Positions 53,299 through 64,000 of a stretch of 64,000 nucleotides of DNA are shown here, piece after piece. The notes under the pieces are model-generated. The model ran no database searches. It saw nothing but the letters and a program-made list of their open reading frames with translations, and had not been told where the DNA came from. The translations under genes and the position numbers were made by a program. How positions within the stretch are numbered: the stretch's first letter is position 1; each line of letters begins with the position of its first letter. Source of the stretch: Immersiella caudata (lineage: Eukaryota; Ascomycota; Sordariomycetes; Sordariales; Lasiosphaeriaceae); NCBI GenBank assembly GCA_030512335.1, contig JAULSU010000002.1:1860001-1924000 (forward strand). Direction: 5' to 3'.

Positions 53299-53571
53299 TA
53301 CCCCCCCAAGAAAAAAAAGTTTAGGTGGAGCAACTCACCGACTTCCGAGGAAAACCCGACCAGGGTCGGTTCAGCCCCATTTCAGGCGGTGGGGCCACGC
53401 CTAGCCAACCCTGGGAAGGCCTGTGGCCCTATGGCCCGTGCTTTGGCAGGCTGAAGCTCCAGTGCGCGTTCGCTTGAGGAGCTTGACGGGCAGCAGCGCA
53501 AGCACAGGAAGCTTGTTCCGAAGCATCATCAACACAATACCCGCGCCCATACACGAACAAGAACAGCAAAA

Positions 53572-54346
53572 ATGTGAGCACACCAGCAGATAGCGCCGAT
53601 TATATGCATTTGCTAATTCCTTTCCTAGGGAGGTCCTCCTTGGCATCACTGGCAAGGACTTTACTTTGATCGCCGCATCAAAGGCGGCGATGCGCGGAGC
53701 TACCGTCCTCAAGGCGTCGGACGACAAGACCAGGCATCTCAACAAGCACACCCTCATGGCATTCTCGGGAGAGGCTGGAGACACAGGTAGGCCTGGGGAG
53801 ATCTGTCAGCGAGGAGGGAAGCGCGGGGGCTGACGTCCAGACAGTGCAGTTCGCCGAATACATCCAAGCCAACGCCCAGCTCTACTCGATGCGTAACGAA
53901 ACCGATCTCTCGCCCTCGGCCCTTGCCAACTTTGTGCGCGGTGAGCTGGCATCTAGCTTGCGGTCACGGAAGCCCTATAACGTGAACCTCCTCCTCGGAG
54001 GCGTCGACCCCATCACCCACAAGCCAAGCCTCTACTGGCTCGACTACCTCGCCTCATTGGCATCGCTCCCCTATGCTGCCCACGGCTACGCACAGTATGT
54101 TTCCATCACGAGCATATGAATTGCATGTGTTGACCTTGTGATAGATACTACTGCCTCTCCATCCTCGACAAGCACCACCACCCAGACATCACCCTCCACC
54201 AGGGAATCAAGATCCTCAACATGTGCACTGACGAGCTCAAGAGGAGGTTACCGATAGATTTCAAGGGCATGACGGTCAAGGCGGTGACGAAGGATGGCAT
54301 CATCGACATTGAGTTTGACGATGACAAGGTTGTGAAGAGCGCTTGA
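53572..54346 (+). CDS. PRE1: 20S proteasome subunit beta-4 (PRE1)
   Basis: Four exons, join(53572..53573,53629..53786,53845..54094,54145..54346), 203 residues. The first coding exon is just the A and T of the start codon; the G follows after a 55-bp intron (GTGAGC donor, GCTAAT branch-like sequence, CTAG acceptor). The protein starts [19 protein letters not shown], matching the known N-terminus of beta-4, and continues with [17 protein letters not shown] [20 protein letters not shown] and [21 protein letters not shown]. It has the Ntn-hydrolase fold but no processed N-terminal Thr, so it is structural and non-catalytic in the 20S core. Length fits the yeast and animal subunits (PSMB2). It is divergent from RRP9 across the transposon. 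Confidence 0.94.
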
Positions 54347-56132
54347 TCTGGGAGCAACGGCGCCGAGGAGCACGTGGGCCTGTGTATGATAAACGGACTT
54401 GAGGAAATACATGCGCTCCATGGGACTTGGTAGAAACAAGTCTACGGGACCCATGAATTGAACCGACAAATAGATCCTGTCAAGCTATGAGGTCCCCCGT
54501 GGCAAACGGGTGAGTTTTTATCTCCGTTTGCAGTGAACTGTTGAGCAGAGCACCAAACAGAGCCTCTGCGATTGCGGCTCGTATCTAACACCTCAGCTTC
54601 AACCAGCCGCTTCGTAACGTTTTTGGGGCTTCCATAAGCAACATATTCCTTTGTCTCGTTCGTTTGGCGACCCACCGCTCTTGCAAGTCTCCGCTGCAGC
54701 CAGATGTGACAAGCCGGCCAATGGGGAACACATCACACGGCGTGCAGGCAGCAGCGGCTCGGCCCATCCAATACGGCTTCACTTTTCTTTTGGCTGCAAG
54801 CGCTGCGGTGATCTGCCCACCAAGAATAAACGCATGCTACAATGCTGCAGCGCATAGGGGACTGAGCGCCCGCGGAAGACGACGCGGCAGAGATCCGGTC
54901 GTGGGGTCTGCGTTTGTGTAAGGAGCTGTCGCCCTCCGTGGGTGTTGCGACTGGAGGTTGGGCGGCATTCTGCAGAAAAGGATGCGTGGGTTGAGCGGTG
55001 AGGCGGTGAAGCGTGATTTGTTGCTGGGAGTCCTCTCAGTCAGATTTTTGAGCCGTCATATCTCAGGCTTCAATGTAGTTGGGTGGATGAGGTCAAGATG
55101 AACTGGTCTAATTCGCTTAGGCACTCTTGATGATGCAATGCACTGTGTATTTCCCGGTTTATGGGTTGCAGAATATTGAACCCTGGGACAGTATCCGACT
55201 GACTCAAGGAAGGCACGAGAACAGACTTGTCGGATCTCTTTGGTTCGCAAAAACCTGCAGGTACGGAAAAGGAGGACCCAGAACAAGCAGGAAGGGGGCA
55301 AAGTTTGGATGCTGGTGAGAATCCAAAACTTTGGCTCACTGGCGAGACTGGGTTTCCGCTCTGGGATGAGGCGAGTGGGCTGCAGATGTAACATAGAGTC
55401 TTGCCTCTTCTCAGGCCGGTGCCTCGACGATGACGGCGGCATCCATGTGAGGGAGTCGAGAATAGCGAAAGGGCATTTTATCAATCAACATTGCCAGGCT
55501 GCAAGTTGCCACCAGGTGTGAGGTAGCCTTCTAGCCCGGCGATCCGCTGTGAAGAAGTCCGTGTGGCGCAAGGCGGTCCAAGGGGTTCCTGCCCATTCAC
55601 GGCCCTTCCCTGTCGCGAGCCAGACAATCGGCTTTACCTAAATCGCGTTAGTGGATCCAGCACAAAACCTTTTCTCTCTCTCCCGTCCGCCCTCTTCGAA
55701 AATTTCTCTCGCAACACCCTCCGGATTTCTTAATCCATCCACAACCGAAGCACGCATTTTCCCTTAACCCTTGTCTTTCCTTTTTCCTTTTGAAGATCTG
55801 CTTTCTAGCTCTTCAGAAGGATCGCAGGAGACTTTCTCCGACTAATTTCGTGCGAGACGAGGCACCGCGGCATACAGCATAATCTGGTTCTGCTGTTCCT
55901 TCCTGCATTCTTTCGCGCGCTAGAGTTTGCATCCGGGCGTTTCTCCGTTTCTTCGATCGCGCTCTCATCACCTGAACTCCCGTTCTTTTTGAGAGTTTCC
56001 GAAGGCAACTACGATACCTCTCCGAACAAATCGGTTCGAGCGAAAAAGAAAAATCCAAACTCTCACCACAGCAACAAGAACTCCCAAAACCCCCCGATCT
56101 CCGACCCAGATTCCCGACTCGACATCGCAATC
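54347..56132. other. Long intergenic region with DED1 leader
   Basis: Nearly 1.8 kb with no gene I can support. Open frames of 60-140 codons on both strands have no recognisable product. The final 480 bp before the DED1 start are pyrimidine-rich at 55660-55760 and then A-rich, as in strong fungal promoters and 5' leaders. The DED1 frame is open back to 55989 but the conserved start is at 56133. Confidence 0.5.
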
Positions 56133-58380
<2,248 letters not shown>

Positions 58381-59854
58381 ATACCACTACGACTACTCTT
58401 CCATACCCGGACGCTCTCATTTGCGGTCTGTCAAGGCGTTCGCTGGAATTTCTGGCCGGCATTTTCCTTTTCCCGTTCATCATTGCAAAGCCTTCGACAT
58501 ACATCACTCGGCTGCTGGTTTTACATTCGGTTTTAATGGCGGCGAGCATGATCTTTTCAACCCAACAGGGTTAGCCAGGATCAGATTCTGAGGTTCAGGC
58601 CCGGGTCTCTGACGATAGATCGGATTTGTTTGTTCCCCAAGATACAAGGAACTCCGGACGGACGACATGATACCCCCTTAGACCTACGAAAGCTTGGAAC
58701 TTCGGCAGCGACTGCCCATGCGATTCTTCTTTTTTCGCATGGTGGCAGCCTATGGTTGACTGATCTATTGAGACTAGATCTTGATCAACCCTTAACGACC
58801 GTCATGTTTCCGCGCTTGCTCTATTTTCTCTGGGAGCACGATGCTTTCTGATAGAAAATGGGGTCGGAGCACGCCGCACATCATGTTTTTGCTGCACTTT
58901 ACACTCATCTCATAGACAAAAGTGGATTTCTCGGTTCTTGGTCGGGTTCAGCAACCGACATCGACCGGATGGTCTTGCCTACGGGCGCTGGGACTGTGGC
59001 AGAGAACTCCAAAAGATAGACTGGGATCTTTCGTCAGTTGAGGACGAGAGCAGGTTGGAGGAGCATGATACCCTTTTCGATGAAGATCTGGAAGAGAAGG
59101 GGATTTGCTTCTTGGCTCTCATATTTCGGCACAGGAAAACCAACGGCGTCTGCGGAGGACAGGCATTGGCGATGGGTCAGGCTTTTGCAGAGGCTTGGTT
59201 GGGACCAAGCGTCGTGGAACGGGGACAACTTCTGTCTCTCTGCCGCGGCATGAGACCAGTCAGCGCGAGAAGTCCATACAAAAACTAGTACCGTTCACTT
59301 ACTACAACCGTCTGATAATTTCACATTCCGTCCCATGTGTCTTCTGTACCAAGTGTGTTTTCCGTCCGATTATTCAGACGGCTCTGATTTATGATGCTGT
59401 CGTGACTTTGGGCGGCAGAACTGTGCCTAGTGATGTCGTCGCGGCTTTGGATGGCAAAACTGTGATCAATGATGTTGTCATGGTTTGCGACGATGAACCA
59501 TGAAGAGCCCGGATCTTGGCCTTAAACGTGTGCCTGGTTAAATCGAAATCTAGTTTAGGGTCCTTGTGCACAGAGGCTCCCTTGGCGAAAAAGAGGCGCT
59601 TCAGGCCGAATCACAGTTTATAGCAGGATTGCATGATCCCAATCATGAGTAGTGGCATGTCAATGCACCTTGGTTAACTCCCAAGACGAAGCAACACGAT
59701 AATCCAGGTCTCTGCTCGACCCGCCAGATTCATGCATGATATAACATATAACCAGCGAGTTAGGTACGAATATCATAATGCCATCCAAGTCTAATAATAT
59801 AGCCTCCTGTGCCACCGCCCATGCATGCCGATATTGTACCTTGTATTCATAATT
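58381..59854. other. Intergenic between converging genes
   Basis: About 1.5 kb between the 3' ends of DED1 and ORC2. Frames at 58938-59288 and 59105-59503 have no domain and no convincing composition. I see no RNA gene or repeat. Confidence 0.5.
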
Positions 59855-61585
59855 TCATGACATCAGATCCTCCAGAATAGCTTCCAGCTCATCTTTCCTA
59901 AAGGGGAGGCTGAGAAGCTCCGTACCTAATGAGTCCTTGTGAGATGTGATGATTTGATGGTCGTGGAATCTGTTTTGGTTGTCAGTTACAGTATAACTCG
60001 GGCGAGAGGGGAGTGGGAGAGAGGCTCACTCCTTGAGCAGCGTCCTAAACGCCATCTCGGAACTGCAAATAAACTCCTCAACTGCCTTGTTGTACACCAT
60101 TCTGTACTCCACCGCTGGACCCTCGCCGGAGGAGCTGCTACCTGTTTCGTCCATGGCGACGAGGACCTCGGTGACGAGAAGTCGGAAGAGAAACTTGGCG
60201 TTTTCGGGGAGACTGCGCAGGACGAAGGCGACGCCCTCTTTGCCGCCGACGCGGCGGGCTTTGCGACCCAGAAGCTCGTGTACTTCGTCGACCGTGTCGA
60301 TTTCGGGGCCGAAGGGTGCAAAGGTGGTGCAGTCGTGGAAGGTGAAATTGAAGAGGGAGCGTTGGCCCGAGTCCCAGAGGAAGGGGAAGTCGGGGGTGTC
60401 AGCAGAGCAGACGAGGCGGATTTGGGGGTGGGCGGCGAGCTGGGCGAGGATAGATTGGGAGCCGGGTCTTCGAAGGGGGAGAGCGTCGATGGAGTTGATG
60501 AGAATGAGGAGGGAGGTTTGGGGGGTGGAAGAGAGGGAGGTGAGAAGAGATTGGACCATGGCGACGGGGGTGCCGGTGGTGAGCTTTTGGGAGGCGGCGG
60601 TGCCGATGGTTGAGAGGATGTCGCGGAGGGAGGTGGTGCGGACGTAACCGTTGATGATGACGATCTTACTTGGGGGGGAGGATTGGTCTTTGGAGGAGAG
60701 GTAGGTAGCAAACTGGTGGAGGAGGCGCCGCTTAGACCCGTAGCCGTAGAGACAGGTGCTGAAGCCTTGCGACAGCTCGAAGGCCCATTGCGGGAAGGAT
60801 TCGGCGTGCAGAGACTGGAGGAATTCGACGTCCTTGGCGTGAGGGTCTTTTATTTGCCGCAAGATAGAGAAGTACTCTTCGTGGGTAAGTAGGTCGAGCG
60901 AGGAGAGGTTGTTGCCCGACGTCTTGGTGAGGCCAGGCTTATTCTGGTAGAAATACTGCTCGTGGGAAGGGAGGTCTCGAGGAGGTGTCGGTGAGCGCTT
61001 GCGCGCTGCGGGTGCGGCATTCTTTCGTGGTCTCCCAGGCCCCCTTTTAGATGGTGTTGCGGCAACGGTCTCTGCTTGTTCTGCCTCCTCTTCCTCGTCT
61101 TCCTCGCTGGATTCATAGATCTCCCGTGCAATGTCCTCCTCTTCACCTTCATCGCCGCTGATGGCGCCACCGACTACACGGTCAATAAGAGCCCTAGCGC
61201 TCTTCCGTCGGGCAGACCGGTCCGCATTGTTCCTCCGACTTGGGGTGTCTACGCCGTTGATGCCGTTCAATTTGATCGGGGTTGCGACGACAGCCTTCTG
61301 TCGCAATGCCGAGGGTGTCGCAACCTGGCCGTTTGTCTTCGATGGTCTTCCAGGTCGCCTTTTCGTGGGACTTGGCTCGACCGATGGCTGGGTCTCATCA
61401 ACGCTTTCCTCGACGTCTGCTTCTGCGGGTTTCGGAGCCGCCGTCCGCCGTGCAGAAGCGCCTGTCGCTCTGCTGCGTTTAGGGGATATCGCATCATCGG
61501 GTACTTCGTAGGGATCGGCTTCCAAGGTGCGCTTTTTTGGCGAGCGTGCGGCTGGCTCTTCAGCTGGGGCTTTGCGCCGGACCAT
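59855..61585 (-). CDS. ORC2: Origin recognition complex subunit 2
   Basis: Two exons, complement(join(59855..59969,60030..61585)), 556 residues. The N-terminal 200 residues are basic and acidic in alternation with two AT-hook-like GRP cores (RRPGRPSKT, RGPGRPRKN), suited to DNA binding. The conserved Orc2 part starts LPSHEQYFYQNKPGLTKTS and includes FSTCLYGYGSKRRLLHQFA, IVIINGYVRTTSLRDIL, LLILINSIDALPLR, and RLVCSADTPDFPFLWDS. The last exon encodes FHDHQIITSHKDSLGTELL and the end of the winged-helix domain. Orc2 is an AAA+-like but ATPase-inactive subunit of ORC, which loads MCM at origins. It shares a 294-bp promoter with the GEP4-type gene. Confidence 0.94.
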
Positions 61586-61879
61586 CCTTTTTTTTTTTTC
61601 GCTACCTCGATCGTTGGGTTGGATGCCTCATGTGTGTTCTCCAAACTCGTCCAAGTCAAGTCCTAGGCGACGCGGTTGGCTGGCCTGAGACGCGACTGCC
61701 CCAGATTTTTTCAATTAGACGGTGGTCCAAGCTCCAAGGACCCCTGTCCCATTATGCGCTCGGCAGCAGGGATCCGAAGCTTTGGTTCAACGACATGTCT
61801 TCGCGATCCCCCTTTTTTTGTTCGCCTCAAAAATAAACAATTCTACCCTAAAGCCAGACACCGATAAAATTCCACGACG
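61586..61879. promoter_or_regulatory. Bidirectional promoter, ORC2 / GEP4
   Basis: Only 294 bp separate the start codons. A T-run of 14 lies a few bases upstream of the ORC2 start on the plus strand (A-run in the ORC2 leader). A second T-run and an A-rich part precede the GEP4 start. Confidence 0.55.
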
Positions 61880-62656
61880 ATGAATCTCAACTTGTCAGCC
61901 TCTGTCAACATTTTCAAAGTGCTGGCTAGGCCATCCCTCTGCCTTCCGCACGCAACAGTTTCAACATTCGACAATCTTCCAGTTCCTCTCAACAAGCTCT
62001 TTGTCCAAAACGGGAAACCCGCAGACATCAGAGCAGTTGTCCTCGACAAGGATGACTGTTTCACCTGCCCCGACAGCAGTGAGGTCTACAAGGCTTACCA
62101 GGTAAATAGGCAACCCAGCATTCGCTCAATTTATTGCACTCTCTGCCTGCGTGATCTTTTCGAGTAATTGCTAAGAAACCAGAAACGCTTTGAAGCGCTG
62201 CGTGAAGCGTATCCCGGTCGCCGCCTGCTGATTGTGTCCAACACAGCTGGCGCCAGCAGCTGGGACCGGGACGGCAGGCTGGCGGCAGAGGTCCAGAAGG
62301 CCACGGGGGTTTCCGTCCTATCTCACCAAGTGAAGAAACCGGGTTGCGGCCAGGAGATCATGTCATATTTCCGAGAGCACCCCGAAACGGGCGTGACTGG
62401 CCCTCATCAGATCGCCGTGGTGGGTGATCGGCTAGCAACGGACATGATGCTGGCCAACATGATGGGCAGTTGGGGAGTGTGGATCAAGGATGGTGTGGTG
62501 CCTCACCATGAAAAGAGCATTGTGAGCATCTCAGCCCCCGCCGGGCCAACGGCACTACTGACACACCGCCAGTTCTCCAGGGCGGAGAGAAGCCTCGCTC
62601 CTTATCTGCTCGCGCGTGGGTTCTCGGCTCCGGAGCCCCCTAACCCGTTTGAATGA
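61880..62656 (+). CDS. GEP4: Mitochondrial phosphatidylglycerophosphatase (HAD family, Gep4-type)
   Basis: Two exons, join(61880..62101,62183..62656), 231 residues. HAD motifs are clear: I, VVLDKDDCFT with the nucleophile Asp; II, LLIVSNTAG; III, the Lys of HQVKKPGCG; IV, VVGDRLATDMMLAN. The N-terminal part (MNLNLSASVNIFKVL, PSLCLPHATVSTFDNLP) is the conserved leader of fungal Gep4 rather than a classic presequence. Gep4 dephosphorylates phosphatidylglycerophosphate to phosphatidylglycerol on the matrix side of the inner membrane, a step to cardiolipin. Length is close to the yeast enzyme. Confidence 0.92.
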
Positions 62657-63942
62657 GCTTGCCGAACATCGGACAGCCTCTCCTCGGGCCTAATCACAGT
62701 GATGGAGCAGACGCCGACTAGCGGCCTTGTGAGACCTCGCAGATGAGTCACGAAAAGATCAGATTCGCCCAAGCTACCAGTTCAATATTCACCGGACACG
62801 GTATCTAGCTAGTGGGCCCGTGGACAGCTGTCGACATGACCATTTTTGGCAGAGCGCCGAGAATTGGCATGCCTGGCTCAACAAATGCGGTCCATGTTAC
62901 GTGGGGTTTGAGTGGGAGCAGCGGCAATGATTTCGCGAATCGCGAGCGGGCGCCCACATGGGATGGCACAGAGATGTGGAAGCCCCAGATAAGCACGCGA
63001 GTTGGGGATGCGTCAACGGCCGTGGGGGGAGGTCGGCGCAACCAGCGAGCAAACAGCAGTGACACTTGTGTTGGCACTGGTGCTTACTTGCGCTGAAGGT
63101 TGGTTAAGGAGAGGAGCTATGGAATTGTAATTGGGTATGGTCACTCGCTGGGTCGCTTGAAAGAGATGGAGAAGCAGGGACGGAAGGAGGCCTGGTGTAG
63201 GGTTCGGCGTGCATACTGGCCATTTGCTCCCGTGGATTAGACACAATGGCAATCCCCGGAATAGCAGACACCCATTCACTCGTTCATTCCGTTGAGGCCC
63301 TCCAAACATCGAATGGACACGCGAACAGCATAACTGCCATCGATCACTCACCTTCCTGGCGCGCCGAGATCAGATGAACCCCCGGTATATAGCTGGCCTT
63401 CTTTCCAACTTCTCCATCCACCGCTCATCCTCTTCGCAAGCCTCACATCTCGCGAAAATTTTGCTTGCAAGGCATTGCGATTTCCTCCCAAGACTTTCGA
63501 TTTCCTTTCGCGGTTTCTGCCAGTTGGCTCAGCACAATATTCGATCTTTCGTTGATAGCTGTCATCACCTCAATTCGACTACCAATCGCAACCACTCGCG
63601 ATATTTTGCCGCTTTGGCCATCACCATCCTGGTGATATTTCATATCGTAAGTGGTTCATCTTCCTCCGTCGCGCCTAGCCAGGCTATGAGCGTGGAGTTC
63701 TTTCATCGCGACGCGACACTTTCTCCTCAGAACCACAAAGCACATCTTCTCCTCCTCGATTTTTTCCTGCGCCGCGGTTGTCAAATTCAAGCCATGGCGT
63801 TCTTCAATCGCTACGCAAGCACTTGTTTCCCACGATCCCCTCCTCTCATCGCACGCACTCTGCCCCTCGTCGCAAGCGCTTCTTCTTTCCTCCTTCTTCC
63901 TTAGTTCCATCGGAGCATGACAGTTTTACTTCTTCCTCTTCC

Positions 63943-63974
<32 letters not shown>

Positions 63975-64000
63975 CTCTTCCTCTTCCTCTTCCTCTTCCT
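62657..64000. other. Terminal non-coding region, probably promoter of a gene past the edge
   Basis: Overlapping frames on both strands at 62805-63096 and a 176-codon plus frame at 63374-63904 have no domain, and the second is Ser/His/Leu-rich with many T/C-derived codons, like a pyrimidine-rich leader. The region ends in a CTT/CCT microsatellite that runs off the window. I see no gene I can support. Confidence 0.5.
63930..64000. repeat. TTC/TTCCTC pyrimidine microsatellite
   Basis: A tract of TTC units changes into TTCCTC units and reaches the window edge, so its full length is unknown. Such tracts are frequent in fungal promoters and leaders. Confidence 0.92.

Larger units (their letters stand above)
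51778..53300 (+). mobile_element. Tc1/mariner element, 1519 bp, with TA target duplication
   Basis: The element proper is 51780-53298, flanked by TA at 51778-51779 and 53299-53300, the standard target-site duplication of the superfamily. Its ends are 54-bp inverted repeats that match at every position. It carries one transposase frame interrupted by a single stop. Perfect ends and an almost open frame point to a recent insertion. It sits in the divergent promoter between RRP9 and the proteasome beta-4 gene; without it the two start codons would be about 0.37 kb apart. Confidence 0.97.

Noticed and set aside
63374..63904. A 176-codon plus-strand frame near the right edge
   Set aside because: There is no domain or conserved motif, and its composition follows from a pyrimidine-rich leader.

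Overview
The window is nuclear DNA of a filamentous ascomycete, most likely a Sordariomycete (Pezizomycotina). The reasons are short GT-AG introns (about 48-190 bp), compact gene spacing, typical single-copy fungal genes (ORC2, SEC39, RRP9, DED1, proteasome beta-4, glucosidase II alpha, a GEP4-type phosphatase, an EF-hand MscS channel), a HET-NACHT-WD40 gene of the HNWD/het-e type, and Tc1/mariner elements. The species cannot be named from sequence alone. All exon models below are my own splice-site readings, checked for reading phase but not against transcripts.

Layout. 1-20 kb: the tail of an Arg-rich protein, an MscS channel, a very long WW-type protein, a DUF1279 mitochondrial membrane protein, NDP kinase, glucosidase II alpha, an eqolisin-like secreted protein and a single-pass membrane protein. 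20.4-27.4 kb: an accessory island with an HNWD non-self-recognition gene carrying near-identical WD40 repeats, a broken conserved fungal gene and a truncated DDE transposase. 27.4-49.3 kb: a DUF1115-type protein, an unusual ATP-dependent DNA ligase-like protein, a 2OG-Fe(II) oxygenase, an INO80 subunit (Ies1-type), Sec39, complex I NDUFS5, a conserved hypothetical protein, an OXNAD1-like reductase and a Ulp-type SUMO protease. 49.9-62.7 kb: RRP9, a 1519-bp Tc1/mariner element with perfect terminal inverted repeats, proteasome beta-4, DED1, ORC2 and a GEP4-type phosphatase. The last 1.3 kb looks like promoter or leader of a gene beyond the edge.

Many genes are divergent pairs sharing promoters: SEC39/NDUFS5 (306 bp), ORC2/GEP4 (294 bp), and RRP9/PRE1, whose promoter was about 0.37 kb before the transposon landed in it. 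The genes are mostly unrelated housekeeping functions with no sign of a biosynthetic cluster. The most notable signals are the HNWD repeat array with substitutions confined to a few codons, the almost intact Tc1/mariner copy inside a housekeeping promoter, an eqolisin-fold protein lacking both catalytic residues, a proteasome gene whose start codon is split by an intron, a GC-AG intron, and a decayed gene next to the HNWD locus. I did not find a clearly undescribed multi-gene system.
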